Shown here in pieces: positions 45,655 to 54,586 of a stretch of DNA of 64,000 bases; positions within the stretch are counted from its first letter, which is position 1; each line of letters opens with the position of its first letter. The notes beneath the pieces were generated by a model. It was not told where the DNA came from. It was given only the letters and a program-made list of their open reading frames with translations, and made no database searches. The DNA is from Streptomyces sp. D2-8 (GTDB lineage: Bacteria > Actinomycetota > Actinomycetes > Streptomycetales > Streptomycetaceae): positions 186,001-250,000 of the forward strand of contig NZ_JAAHBP010000001.1 in NCBI RefSeq assembly GCF_023184515.1. The letters run 5' to 3'. A program made the translations under genes and the position numbers.

Positions 45655-46905
45655 TCAGAACCCGTGCGGCAGCCACGGCGGCACATCCACCCCGAAGCCG
45701 AGGGACGCCTCCGCCAACGCCCCCGGTCGGACCTCCCGCACCCGTCCCGCCGCCGCCAGCGAGGCCAGCGACACACCCCCGAGATAGGCCGCGCCCAACT
45801 CCCGTACCGACAGGGCGACATCAGCCGCATCCGCCGTACGCTCGCAGGACGCCCCCTTCGCGTCCCCGCTCAACCGCCAACGCCCGGCGTTCCAGGGGCA
45901 GAAGGCGTCCTCCACCTCGAACACCACATCCACCGGCGCCTGATACGTCCGCGCCTCCAGCGCGGCCCCCACCTCCACCGGGCGCACGTACAGCGAGTCC
46001 CGCAACCGCGGCTGACACCGCCGCTGGTCGGACACCAGGTACTGCCACGCGTCGTCCACCGGACGCCCCCGCATGGTCACCTTCGTCGTCAGGTCGATCC
46101 CGAACAGGAACCGCCACAGCGCCGCGTCAGCCGCGGGATCCAGCGCCGCCAAGTCCTCGACGAGGACCGTGCCGTTGGGCCCGGACGGCCCCCACTCGGG
46201 CTTGACGCGGTACCGCGCGTACCCGGCCGTCTCCCCGCCCCGCTCGGCGAGCACGCACTGCAGGGGCGACGCCCCCTCTCGCTCGCTCTCCGGATCGAGC
46301 ACCCCGAGCCGCTCCCAGCCGGGCCGCCGGGCCAGCATGCCGGGCCGCGCCGGAACCAGCCGGGCGTACACCGCCTCGCACACGTCGAGCACATCGGCCG
46401 GCGCCGCGTACCGCACCCGTACGTCATCCGTACCGTCCGGCACCGACAGCCGTACCTGGGTCGTGTCGATCTCAGCGGTCAACGAGACGGTCGCGTTGCC
46501 GTATCCGAACCGCCCGTAGATCGCCGGCTCGGACGCGGTGAGCACGGCCAGCGGCTCGCCCCACGCACGCACATCGTCCAGCTGTCGCCGCATCATCGAC
46601 GTCAGCAGGCCGCGCCGGCGATGCGTGGCGGCCACGCTGACCATCGTGACGCCCGCGACCGGCAGTGACGCGCCGCCGGGCACGGTCAGCCGGAAGCTGA
46701 ACGCCCCGGCCGTCCCCACGCACTCGTCCCCGTCCCAGACACCGAGTGAACGGTCGAACTCGGTCAGCGAGTTCCACAACTCCCGCTCCGCAGTGGACTC
46801 CGGCACCCCTCCGAAGCCCCGGACCAGGGTGTCGTACCACTTGCCCCAATCGTCCTTCCGAAGGACCCGCAAGCCGGGCGAAAGGCCGTTCGCGTCAGTT
46901 GCCAT
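45655..46905 (-). CDS. Eis-like GNAT N-acetyltransferase
   Basis: 416 residues with the tripartite Eis layout: GNAT (about 10-150) with the acetyl-CoA signature VSVAATHRRRGLL, a second GNAT-like region (about 165-300), and an SCP2-like C-terminal domain ending in Phe416, whose carboxylate is catalytic in mycobacterial Eis. ERF/EPAIYGRFGYG landmarks are present. Members acetylate aminoglycosides and other amines or protein lysines. Whether this one confers resistance cannot be told. Confidence 0.9.
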   Translation of the reverse strand: MATDANGLSPGLRVLRKDDWGKWYDTLVRGFGGVPESTAERELWNSLTEFDRSLGVWDGDECVGTAGAFSFRLTVPGGASLPVAGVTMVSVAATHRRRGLLTSMMRRQLDDVRAWGEPLAVLTASEPAIYGRFGYGNATVSLTAEIDTTQVRLSVPDGTDDVRVRYAAPADVLDVCEAVYARLVPARPGMLARRPGWERLGVLDPESEREGASPLQCVLAERGGETAGYARYRVKPEWGPSGPNGTVLVEDLAALDPAADAALWRFLFGIDLTTKVTMRGRPVDDAWQYLVSDQRRCQPRLRDSLYVRPVEVGAALEARTYQAPVDVVFEVEDAFCPWNAGRWRLSGDAKGASCERTADAADVALSVRELGAAYLGGVSLASLAAAGRVREVRPGALAEASLGFGVDVPPWLPHGF

Positions 46906-47052
46906 GAGTCATGCCTACCAGGGCAATGCGGGACGAGCGAGGGAATTTCTCCCGGGTGGCGGCAGGGCGGCTCGCTGTGAAGTTCACTGTGATGTCGGCC
47001 CTCGGACGGGGGACAAGTGGGACCTCAGGTGCCAAGCGGCTGGTCCGATGGA

Positions 47053-47058
47053 TAGGGT
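47053..47058 (+). promoter_or_regulatory. Probable -10 element giving a near-leaderless mRNA
   Basis: TAGGGT lies 9 bases before the ATG of the PP2C-phosphatase gene. Transcription would then begin at or within a few bases of the start codon, giving a leaderless or near-leaderless message, which is common in Streptomyces. No convincing -35 is seen. Confidence 0.4.
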
Positions 47059-47067
47059 CCCGAACTA

Positions 47068-48246
47068 ATGGCATCAGGACGAGAGCGGCGCGCGGAAGCC
47101 GAGACGTTCACGGCCCGGTTGAAGAAGCAGTGGCACCGGGTCCGCGTCGGCGTGCGCCGGGCCGCCGTGGACTACTTCCGCGGCAACGGCTCGGACTGGA
47201 TCGCCCTGGCCGGTCTGCTCCTGATGGTTCCCCTGATCGCGGCGGCGACGCTGACGAACTCGGTGTGGTTCTCACCGGCCGCGCTGGTGCTGCCCGTCGT
47301 CGTGGGCGGGCTGCTGCTGCGCCCGGCGAGCCTGCTCGGCCTGTACGCGGCGGCGGCCACGGCGCTGATCGTGGAGGCGGTGCAGCTCGGCCCGTACACG
47401 GAGGGCCCGTCCCGGGTCACCCCGGGTGTCGTGCTGGTGGTCGCGGCCTGCGGGTTCTTCGGACTGCTGCTGGCGCAGTTCCGCAGCCGGGTGGGCGTGC
47501 CCTGGCGGCGCGGCGGCACCATGCTGTTCGACCTGCGTGAGCGCATCCGGGTGCAGAGCAAGCTGCCCGGTCTGCCGGACGGCTGGCACCGGGAGATGGC
47601 GCTGCGCCCGGCGGGCGGCCAGTCCTTCTCGGGCGACTTCGTGGTGGCGGCGCGCACCAACGGCGGCCGTACGCTCGAGGTCGTCCTCACCGACGTCTCC
47701 GGCAAGGGCATGGACGCGGGCTCCCGCGCCCTGCTGCTGTCCGGTGCGTTCGGCGGCCTGCTCGGCTCCCTCCCGCCGCACGCGTTCCTCCCGGCCGCGA
47801 ACGGCTACCTGCTGCGCCAGGACTGGGACGAGGGCTTCGCCACCTCCATCCACCTGGTCCTCGACCTGGACTCCGGCGACTACGAGCTCTACTCCGCGGG
47901 CCACCCGCCGGGCCTCCAGCTCAGCGCCGGCAGCGGCCGCTGGGAGGAGAAGACGGCCGAGGGCCCGCTGCTCGGGGTGTACGACGGTGCCCAGTTCGAC
48001 CCGGTGAAGGGCTCACTGCGGCCCGGGGACGTGCTGATGCTGTTCACGGACGGCCTGGTGGAGACCTCCGACCGCGACATCGTCGAGGGCATCGACCGCC
48101 TCACCGGCGAGGCCGACCGCTATGTGGCCGGCGGCTTCCACGGCGCCGCCTGGCATCTCATCGAGTCCGTGGCCAAGGACGTCAACGACGACCGGGCCCT
48201 GCTGCTGATCTGCCGCGAGGGACCGACGGCTGCCGCGACCCGCTGA
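47068..48246 (+). CDS. Membrane SpoIIE/RsbU-type PP2C phosphatase
   Basis: 392 residues. A basic N-terminus is followed by about four membrane segments (50-140). A C-terminal PP2C-SpoIIE domain (about 175-385) has the metal-binding SGDF and LTDVSGKGMDAG, the SAGHPPG core and LFTDGLVE. These phosphatases dephosphorylate anti-sigma-factor antagonists in partner-switching pathways, which are numerous in Streptomyces. No partner genes are adjacent. Start ATG 47068 is at the end of a promoter-like TAGGGT. Confidence 0.92.
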   Translation: MASGRERRAEAETFTARLKKQWHRVRVGVRRAAVDYFRGNGSDWIALAGLLLMVPLIAAATLTNSVWFSPAALVLPVVVGGLLLRPASLLGLYAAAATALIVEAVQLGPYTEGPSRVTPGVVLVVAACGFFGLLLAQFRSRVGVPWRRGGTMLFDLRERIRVQSKLPGLPDGWHREMALRPAGGQSFSGDFVVAARTNGGRTLEVVLTDVSGKGMDAGSRALLLSGAFGGLLGSLPPHAFLPAANGYLLRQDWDEGFATSIHLVLDLDSGDYELYSAGHPPGLQLSAGSGRWEEKTAEGPLLGVYDGAQFDPVKGSLRPGDVLMLFTDGLVETSDRDIVEGIDRLTGEADRYVAGGFHGAAWHLIESVAKDVNDDRALLLICREGPTAAATR

Positions 48247-48251
48247 GGCGG

Positions 48252-48722
48252 GTGGACACTGGAGCGGTGACCGAGACATCCCGTATGACCCTGGCCCAGG
48301 TCGAGACCGCCGCCCGTGCCGCGCACACGGGTCGGACAGACAAGGCGGGACGGCCCTACGCCGAACACCTCCAGGCCGTTGCCGAGGGCGTGCGGGCGCG
48401 GGGCGGCGACGAGGAGCAGATCGCGGCGGCCTGGCTGCACGACGCCGTCGAGGACGACGCTCTCTCCGCGCAGTGGCTGCGCGAGGCGGCGCTGAGCAGC
48501 CGTACGAAGGACATCGTCCTGGCGGTCACCAAGCGGGCGGGGGAGTCGCCGGAGGCGTACGCCGCGCGGATCCTCGCCACGCCCGGCGCGCTGCTGGTGA
48601 AGGAGTCGGACCTGGCGCACAACGCGGACCCGGCCCGGCTCGCGGTGCTCGACGAGGGGACCCGTGAACGACTGACCGAGAAGTACACACGGATGCGCGT
48701 ACTTCTCGGTCTCGTCGGATGA
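48252..48722 (+). CDS. HD-domain hydrolase (RelA/SpoT-type HD)
   Basis: 156 residues from GTG 48252, or 151 from GTG 48267, which has GGAG close upstream. The HD metal set is complete: His39 (AEHLQAV), HD (WLHDAVED) near 62-67 and Asp near KESDLAHNAD. Spacing and the HDAVED and SDLAHNA segments resemble small RelA/SpoT-type pyrophosphohydrolases (MESH1-like), so (p)ppGpp or another nucleotide is a possible substrate. It starts five bases after the phosphatase stop, so the two may be co-transcribed. Confidence 0.82.
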   Translation: MDTGAVTETSRMTLAQVETAARAAHTGRTDKAGRPYAEHLQAVAEGVRARGGDEEQIAAAWLHDAVEDDALSAQWLREAALSSRTKDIVLAVTKRAGESPEAYAARILATPGALLVKESDLAHNADPARLAVLDEGTRERLTEKYTRMRVLLGLVG

Positions 48723-48737
48723 ATTCTGCTGTGGGGG

Positions 48738-49922
48738 TCAGGCGTTGACCGTCTCGCGCTCGCGCTCGCGCCGCTCGGCGCTCTGGCGTTCGCGGGCCAG
48801 TTCGGCCGCGTCCCGCTTGAAGGCCCATTCCATCTTCGGCTCCATGGCGAAGCGGAAGACGCGCTGCACCGGCCTGGTGCACAGCACCGTCACCACGGCG
48901 GCCGCGAGGGCGGTCACGAGGATCTCACCGGCGGGCCGGTGCATCCAGGACGCCTCGAACCAGCCCTGGTAGTCGCCGGCCTTCACCAGGAAGCCGTGCA
49001 GCAGGTAGCCGTAGAGCGTGCCGGCGCCGAGGGCGGTGAACCACATGTGGCGGCGCGGCACCCAGGCGAAGAAGCAGGCGGTCAGCACCAGGGAGCAGCC
49101 GAACATCGCGAGCACCATGACCGGCCCGGTCCACCAGGGGGCGCCCAGCTCCTGCGCGGCGTCACGGTGGTAGAACCACGCGGTGTTCATGCGCGGCACC
49201 GCCCACCAGCTGAAGGCCAGCGCGACGGCGAACACCGGCACCGAGGCGATCCGCACCGAACGGCGGCGCACCATGTGGAAGTGCTCGGGCTTCATGACCA
49301 GGCCCAGCACGAAGAACGGCAGGAACTGCAGGACGCGCTGCAGATCCAGGTCGTCACCGATCTCCGGGGTGACGGTCGCCAGCATGGCCAGCCCCAGCGC
49401 GAGCGGCAGCGGCCAGCGCACCAGGTTCCAGATGGGGGTGGTCAGCCGCCAGACGAACAGCGCGACCAGGAACCAGGTCAGGTACCAGGGGTCGAGAAGG
49501 CTGATCTCCTGATGCGGGTCGTTGTCGATGACCCGCTTGAAGAGCGGATAGGCCGTCTCGAAGATGATGTACGGCACGGCCACGCCGGTGATCAGGCGCT
49601 TCAGCCGGTCGGGCCGCATGTCGAAACTGCGCGAGAAGTAGCCGGAGATGAGGATGAACGCCGGCATGTGGAACGCGTAGACGAGCTGGTACGCCGCCTC
49701 GAGGATCCGGCTGTCGCCCTTGAGCGGCTCCCAGGCGTGGCCCATGGCCACCAGCACGATCGCGAGGTACTTGGCGTTGTCGAAGAACGCGTCGCGCTGC
49801 TTGCCGTTCTGCTTCTTCTGCGTGCTCTGCGGCGAGCGCGGGCTCGGCACTCCGTCGGCCGGCGACTGTGCCGGGGGAAGTGGCGCCCTGCGGTCGCCGT
49901 TCGGTCGCAGCGAGTTCGTCAC
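48738..49922 (-). CDS. Acyltransferase 3-family membrane protein
   Basis: 394 residues from GTG 49922 (GGGAGG lies directly upstream; an in-frame GTG at 49934 overlaps it). After a polar N-terminal 45 residues come about ten membrane segments with the acyltransferase-3 signature RDAFFDNAKYLAIVLVAMGHAW. The basic/glutamate-rich tail is cytoplasmic. Members transfer acyl groups onto carbohydrates or other exported molecules. The target is unknown. The stop is 16 bases from the stop of the HD gene. Confidence 0.88.
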   Translation of the reverse strand: MTNSLRPNGDRRAPLPPAQSPADGVPSPRSPQSTQKKQNGKQRDAFFDNAKYLAIVLVAMGHAWEPLKGDSRILEAAYQLVYAFHMPAFILISGYFSRSFDMRPDRLKRLITGVAVPYIIFETAYPLFKRVIDNDPHQEISLLDPWYLTWFLVALFVWRLTTPIWNLVRWPLPLALGLAMLATVTPEIGDDLDLQRVLQFLPFFVLGLVMKPEHFHMVRRRSVRIASVPVFAVALAFSWWAVPRMNTAWFYHRDAAQELGAPWWTGPVMVLAMFGCSLVLTACFFAWVPRRHMWFTALGAGTLYGYLLHGFLVKAGDYQGWFEASWMHRPAGEILVTALAAAVVTVLCTRPVQRVFRFAMEPKMEWAFKRDAAELARERQSAERRERERETVNA

Positions 49923-50545
49923 AGACCCTCCCACCAGGTGCTCGGGGAGACGATCCGGGACCTCGCTGCGCGTACGGGGGACGAGGCAGCGTGGAACATC
50001 TGAGGCACCCTAGCGTTCCCTGCAGCTATTCGTAAAACGCCGGACGTGATTCCTGGCTATTCGCTGCGGGTACCCCCGGATTACGTGGAGTTGACGTCAC
50101 ATCGGCGTGATGGCGAACACATCGTCCGGGGCGGATTGTGGGCACAGACCAGGCCCGGCTTGTCGTGATACTTCCGGACTAAGTGATGCATAAGACCAGC
50201 AGGCGACTCCAGTGGAATGTCCGCTTCCGCCCTCTTCGGCCGCTGTCCGGCAAGGCTGTTGGGGAGCTTGTGGCGGCAATTCGAATTAGCGGCGAACGCG
50301 TTGTGTGGAGACGGAAACGATTCGATCGAATTTCCTGTGGGGGTGGCTCGTCGAATTGCCGTGCGACTCCTCGGTGTCGGGGCCCTGCGCACAGGCGCCA
50401 CGCGCGCGTGGGGACAACACGGGTGTGGTCGATGCGTCACCGGCCGCATAGCCGGGCCACGTTGGTGGCACGATGGTTCTGGCGGGGGTGCGCGGGGTCG
50501 CGTCCCCGGGCCGGGAGAGCGGACCGACCGAGGGTGTGATCAGTT
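49923..50545. promoter_or_regulatory. Long intergenic region with AT-rich palindromes
   Basis: About 620 bases between the acyltransferase (-) and a tiny membrane protein (+). It is AT-richer than its surroundings. CGGCAATTCGA (50274-50284) is repeated perfectly inverted as TCGAATTGCCG (50351-50361), with TTCGATCGAA (50321-50330) between them. A minus-strand frame of 36 codons (starting MHHLVRKYHDK) contains a TTA codon and is not convincing. No gene is called here. Confidence 0.5.
50274..50361. repeat. 11-bp perfect inverted repeat with a central palindrome
   Basis: CGGCAATTCGA at 50274-50284 and TCGAATTGCCG at 50351-50361 are exact inverted copies, 66 bases apart; ATTCGATCGAAT lies in the interval and AATTCGAATT overlaps the left arm. 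The cluster of TTCGAA-type sites suggests binding of a regulator (inference). Confidence 0.6.
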
Positions 50546-50740
50546 GTGGCCATTTCACTGTCTGTGGTGCTGCTGTTGGCGATCATCCTTGTGGTGTTGC
50601 TGAGAGGCGGCTCCCTCAAAGCAGGTCCCGCGATCGTGGCGGTCCTCTTCGGCTTCTTCCTCGCCTCGACCGGCATGGCCGACGACATCCAGCGGTTCCT
50701 CAACTCGATAGCGGCGACCATCAACTCCATCAGCTTCTGA
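50546..50740 (+). CDS. 64-residue membrane protein
   Basis: A GTG start and GAGGGTG upstream. An N-terminal membrane helix (ISLSVVLLLAIILVVLL) is followed by a charged turn and a second hydrophobic stretch (GPAIVAVLFGFFLAS), then a polar C-terminal helix (DDIQRFLNSIAATINSI). So it is a small two-helix membrane protein. I recognise no family. It stands 110 bases before the AfsK-like kinase on the same strand. Confidence 0.7.
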   Translation: MAISLSVVLLLAIILVVLLRGGSLKAGPAIVAVLFGFFLASTGMADDIQRFLNSIAATINSISF

Positions 50741-50850
50741 CCGGCGGGCGGGAGCGACCCCTCCCGAGCCCCGCGCTGCGGACCCGGTGCGGGGGCGGGT
50801 TACGCTCGCCCCGATCACAGGACGGTGCCTGACGGGGGGAACGTACGGGG

Positions 50851-53223
50851 ATGGCGCTGCGCGATTCTGACCCGGCGGAGGTGGGCGGCTACCGCATCGA
50901 GGACCGCCTCGGCTCCGGCGGCATGGGTGTGGTCTACCTGGCCCGCTCGGCCTCCGGCCGGCGTCTCGCGATCAAGGTCGTGCACAGCCAGTACGCCGAC
51001 GACGACGAGTTCCGCACCCGTTTCCGCCGCGAGGTGGCCGCAGCCCGCCAGGTCAGCGGCGCCTTCACGGCCCCCGTCGTGGACGCCGACGCCGACGCCA
51101 CGCACCCCTGGATGGCCACGCTCTACATACCGGGCGCGGACCTCGGCACCCACGTCCGCGAACACGGCCCGCTCCCGCTGCCCCGCCTGCGCGACCTCGC
51201 CGCCGGCCTCGCCGAGGCGCTCCGCGACATCCACCGCGCCGGAGTCGTCCACCGCGATCTGAAGCCGGCGAATGTGATGCTCGCCGAGGACGGCCCCCGC
51301 GTCATCGACTTCGGCATCTCCCGCGCCGCCGAGTTCGCCGCCTCCGACGTCCTCACCCAGACCGGACGCGTCATGGGCACCCCGCCCTTCATGTCCCCGG
51401 AGCAGTTCGCCTCCCCCCAGGACGTCGGCCCGGCCGCCGACATGTTCTCCCTCGGCTCGGTCCTCACCTACGCCGCCACCTGCCGCGGCCCCTTCGACAG
51501 CCCCAGCCCCTACGAAACGGCCCTGCGGGTCGTCGAGGGCGAGCCGGACCTCACCGGCGTCCCGGACGAACTGCTTCCGTTCATCCGCCTCTGCCTGGAG
51601 AAGCACCAGAAGTCCCGCCCCGCCGCGGACGAACTGTTCACACTGCTCCGCACAGGCGGCACCCCAGGCCCGCTCCCCGTGCCCGGCACCGGCGCGGCGC
51701 GCCCCGTACGTCCGTGGCCGGGCGCACGGCCGACCGAGCCGGCCGGCACGGCATGGCCCGACGCGGCCCGCACGGAGCGGGGCGAAACGCCGCATCAGCT
51801 GCCCGAGGAGGCGGACGCCGGGCGGGACGAGGAACGGCGCCCCCGGCCCGACAGAACCCCGACGGAACAGCACCAGCCGTCACGCGACCCGGCAGAGGCC
51901 CCGGCCCCCGAGGCCGAGCGCACCCGCGGCCGCCGCAGACGCGGACTGCTGCTGGTCTCGGCCGCGGCGGCCGTCGCACTCGCCGCACTCGGCACCGCCA
52001 CCGTCACCCTGATCCGCGACACCGACCGCCCGCCCTCGTCCACCGCCAAGGCGGCCGACCTCCCCGAGGGCTGGCAGCCGTGGGTCGCCACGGCGAAGTC
52101 TCCTGCGGACAGCGAGGGCGGCCCGGGAGGGGCCGACACATCCTTCAAGAGCTGCTCCGTCGTCGACGCCTCCCTCGTGTGCGCGGGATCCGACCTCATG
52201 GCGACCCGCTTCGGTCTCGCCGACGGCCGCAACACCTGGAGCCGGCCCGTCGACACCACACCCGACGGTGCCTCCGGCGACGAGGGCGCGCTCATCGGCA
52301 CCGGCGACGGTCGCGTCTACGTCTACGGGGCGGAGGACGCGCAAGGCGTGAGCGGCGTGGGGTCCAGGTACACGATCTACGCCCTGGCCGCCGGCACCGG
52401 CAAGGAGCTCTGGCGGACCGGGACCGGCAGCGGCGAGATGGCGAGAGCCCCCGAGGGGCCCCGGGGCTCCGCGACGGCCGTGTCCGAGGGTGTCGTCACC
52501 TTCTACGGATCACAGGGCGACCAGTACGCCCTGCTCGACGCGCAGACCGGCAGGGTCCGCTGGCGGCAGCCGGAGCCGGGTGACCAGGGTGACTGCACGC
52601 TGGACTCGGCGGCCGACCGTGCCTACCTGATCTGCACGACCCAGGCGAACGACGAGAAAGCAGCCGAAACCACCGTCTCCCAGATCGACCCGGCCACCGG
52701 GAAGGCCCGCTGGACCGTCGAGGCCGAGGGCGCCCTGCAGATGCTCGGCCTGCAGGAGGGGCGCCTGGTGTTCACGGACGGCATGTCCACGGCCCGCGGC
52801 CTCACCCTGATCGACGTCTCCTCGCACGAGCTCACCGTGCGCCGACTGGCAAAGCCCCGGCCCGAGGCGTCGAGGGCGTACCTGGTCCGCGGCACCGTCT
52901 ACTTCACGCGCAGCAGCGGAGGCGTTCGCGCCGTCTCTCCGCTCACCGGGCGGACGCTGTGGGAATCCAACTCCACCCTGGAGCGGCAGGGGCCGCCGAC
53001 CGCCTCCGCCACCCACGTCTACTTCGCCTCGCCCAGCGGGCGCCTGGCGGCCCTGAACGCGCACAGCGGAAAAGTCGAGGACACCCGGGTCGGGCGCGAC
53101 GACGGCGGCCGGGTCGACAGCATCCTCGTCACCTCCGGGGCACCGCTCCTGCTCGTCGGTGATGCCCTGTACGTCCCGTACGGCGTCCGGTCCGTCTACA
53201 CCGTGGACGTCCGGGACCTCTGA
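50851..53223 (+). CDS. AfsK-like Ser/Thr protein kinase with PQQ-type repeats
   Basis: 790 residues. Kinase domain about 13-270: GSGGMG loop, Lys42, HRDLKPAN with Asp136, DFG at 153-155. A Pro/Glu-rich juxtamembrane region precedes one membrane helix (about 365-390, LLLVSAAAAVALAALGTATVTL). The extracytoplasmic or C-terminal part (about 405-790) contains beta-propeller-like repeats (GKELWRTG, TGKARWTV, TGRTLWES) as in AfsK. AfsK phosphorylates AfsR and acts in secondary metabolism and tip growth; this is a relative, not necessarily AfsK itself. ATG with a GGGG-rich site. Confidence 0.92.
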   Translation: MALRDSDPAEVGGYRIEDRLGSGGMGVVYLARSASGRRLAIKVVHSQYADDDEFRTRFRREVAAARQVSGAFTAPVVDADADATHPWMATLYIPGADLGTHVREHGPLPLPRLRDLAAGLAEALRDIHRAGVVHRDLKPANVMLAEDGPRVIDFGISRAAEFAASDVLTQTGRVMGTPPFMSPEQFASPQDVGPAADMFSLGSVLTYAATCRGPFDSPSPYETALRVVEGEPDLTGVPDELLPFIRLCLEKHQKSRPAADELFTLLRTGGTPGPLPVPGTGAARPVRPWPGARPTEPAGTAWPDAARTERGETPHQLPEEADAGRDEERRPRPDRTPTEQHQPSRDPAEAPAPEAERTRGRRRRGLLLVSAAAAVALAALGTATVTLIRDTDRPPSSTAKAADLPEGWQPWVATAKSPADSEGGPGGADTSFKSCSVVDASLVCAGSDLMATRFGLADGRNTWSRPVDTTPDGASGDEGALIGTGDGRVYVYGAEDAQGVSGVGSRYTIYALAAGTGKELWRTGTGSGEMARAPEGPRGSATAVSEGVVTFYGSQGDQYALLDAQTGRVRWRQPEPGDQGDCTLDSAADRAYLICTTQANDEKAAETTVSQIDPATGKARWTVEAEGALQMLGLQEGRLVFTDGMSTARGLTLIDVSSHELTVRRLAKPRPEASRAYLVRGTVYFTRSSGGVRAVSPLTGRTLWESNSTLERQGPPTASATHVYFASPSGRLAALNAHSGKVEDTRVGRDDGGRVDSILVTSGAPLLLVGDALYVPYGVRSVYTVDVRDL

Positions 53224-53361
53224 CCGGTGACGAGGCCGCCCTCATGCTCGTAGTGGGCGACGCGCCCTGCTCCCTCTCCGGCCGGGCACGGGGCGGGTAC
53301 GGCCCTGCCTCGCACCCCATAGTGTTGCGGTACACCGGCAGCTCCGAGGGGGATACGGGAC

Positions 53362-53871
53362 GTGAACCGAGTGCGGGACCGGCGGATCCGGCTCGCGAGG
53401 CTGTTCGGCGCTGCCGTGACGGCATTCCTCGCGGTGACAGCGGTGGTCGGCTTCGGAATCAGGGCCGGCCTGCCGTGGTGGGCGGTCGTGGCCGGGGCTT
53501 TGCCGACGGGGGGACTCGCCGGCTGGACCGGGGCGCAGATCGGCCGTCAGCACGGCATCCGAAACGAGGTCCTGGAGCCGGGGGAGACGGTGCTCGGCAC
53601 CTACACCGTCCGGCCCCCGTACACCGAGCACACCCCGCCGGCAGCCCATGAGGGCCCGCAATATCAACTCCGCATGACCACCCGCAGCATGGAGATGTGG
53701 GAACGCACCGCCTTGCTGTGGCGGCATCCGCTGCCGGAATTGCGTGTGATCGCCGAGGGTCCGCGACTGCGCATCCACCATGACGGGCGCGAGGCCGGGA
53801 CGATGCTGCTGGAACAGCCGAGCGCCGCGCGGGAGATATGCGGGGTCGCCAGGCGGTACGGGGCCAGCTGA
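53362..53871 (+). CDS. Conserved-looking membrane protein of unknown function
   Basis: 169 residues from GTG 53362, with GGGGG upstream. Two membrane segments near 12-55 (LFGAAVTAFLAVTAVVGFGI and WWAVVAGALPTGGLAGW) precede a cytoplasmic domain with a PH-like beta pattern (ETVLGTYTVRPP through RIHHDGREAGTMLLE). It resembles the YdbT/PH-domain-like membrane proteins only in layout. No family assignment. It probably forms its own unit. Confidence 0.7.
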   Translation: MNRVRDRRIRLARLFGAAVTAFLAVTAVVGFGIRAGLPWWAVVAGALPTGGLAGWTGAQIGRQHGIRNEVLEPGETVLGTYTVRPPYTEHTPPAAHEGPQYQLRMTTRSMEMWERTALLWRHPLPELRVIAEGPRLRIHHDGREAGTMLLEQPSAAREICGVARRYGAS

Positions 53872-54006
53872 CAGGCGACCCGCGATGGCCTCTGGGCTGG
53901 AACGGCGCACGGTGTCTGGAGACGCGTGGTGCGCCCTCCCGGCTCGTGCGCCTGGCCGCGGGGGCACGCGGGGGACACGCCGGACCGAACGCGGCCCCCG
54001 GAAACA

Positions 54007-54049
54007 CTCAGGGCCAGGCGGAGGAGTGATCCTCTGGCCTGGCCCTGAG
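54007..54049. terminator. Terminator between the membrane-protein gene and tRNA-Gly
   Basis: CTCAGGGCCAGG (54007-54018) pairs with CCTGGCCCTGAG (54038-54049); AGGA and TCCT extend an inner stem. It can end the plus-strand gene and the minus-strand tRNA. Confidence 0.75.
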
Positions 54050-54057
54050 CTGTATGG

Positions 54058-54128
54058 AGCGGGCGACGGGAATCGAACCCGCGTAGCTAGTTTGGAAGAC
54101 TAGGGCTCTACCATTGAGCTACGCCCGC
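54058..54128 (-). tRNA. tRNA-Gly (anticodon TCC)
   Basis: On the minus strand GCGGGCG and CGCCCGC form the acceptor stem (54122-54128 and 54059-54065). The D stem starts AGCTC; the anticodon arm reads CTAGT-CTTCCAA-ACTAG with anticodon TCC, and the T arm is GCGGG-TTCGATT-CCCGT. The CCA end is not encoded. Length about 71. Confidence 0.95.
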
Positions 54129-54292
54129 ACAGCACGCGCCGCAGGTCGGGTGACCGCGGCACTGAAGGCATCGTAGCGGGTCGGCCCCCTCCGTCGCACA
54201 CCGCATTCCCGCCGGAGCGGAGGCGGCACGGACCCTGGGGAAATGCGGCGGCCGCACCGCCTGTCGGCATGTACCCTACGTCTCGCACCAGA

Positions 54293-54369
54293 CGGGGTGT
54301 GGCGCAGCTTGGTAGCGCGTCCGCTTTGGGAGCGGAAGGCCGTGGGTTCAAATCCCGCCACCCCGACCA
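54293..54369 (+). tRNA. tRNA-Pro (anticodon TGG)
   Basis: CGGGGTG/CACCCCG acceptor stem, a D arm GCGCAGCTTGGTAGCGC, the anticodon arm TCCGC-TTTGGGA-GCGGA with anticodon TGG, and the T arm GTGGG-TTCAAAT-CCCGC. CCA is encoded (54367-54369). Length 77. It starts 165 bases after tRNA-Gly on the other strand. Confidence 0.95.
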
Positions 54370-54374
54370 GCCAC

Positions 54375-54448
54375 CCGATCACCTCGCGTGATCGCCTATC
54401 CGATCACTCGCGTGATCGCCCATCCGATCACTCGCGTGATCGGCTTTT
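54375..54448 (+). repeat. Three tandem hairpin repeats after tRNA-Pro (terminator array)
   Basis: Three copies (54375, 54400 and 54424) of a 24-25 base unit carry GATCAC-tcgc-GTGATC, each self-complementary. The last reads CCGATCAC-tcgc-GTGATCGG then CTTTT, a standard intrinsic terminator. The array lies 6 bases behind the tRNA and before trigger factor. Confidence 0.8.
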
Positions 54449-54586
54449 GGGCGGTGTAGGCGCTGCCGTTACTATGCAAGCTGCACGCCCGTGTGTCTCA
54501 GCGTCTGAAGTCTCCGGGCGGCGAAATCCGCCGGGCCGTTCTGGCCCCGGCAGAAACCAAGAAGTCAGCCACAAGGAGACCGAACC

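Noticed and set aside
50081..50188. Minus-strand frame of 36 codons (MHHLVRKYHDK)
   Set aside because: No ribosome site, low-quality composition, a TTA codon; more likely chance in an AT-richer regulatory gap.
54375..54448. Short tandem repeats considered as a CRISPR remnant
   Set aside because: Three units of 24-25 bases without spacers; each is a stem-loop and the last is a terminator. No cas genes.
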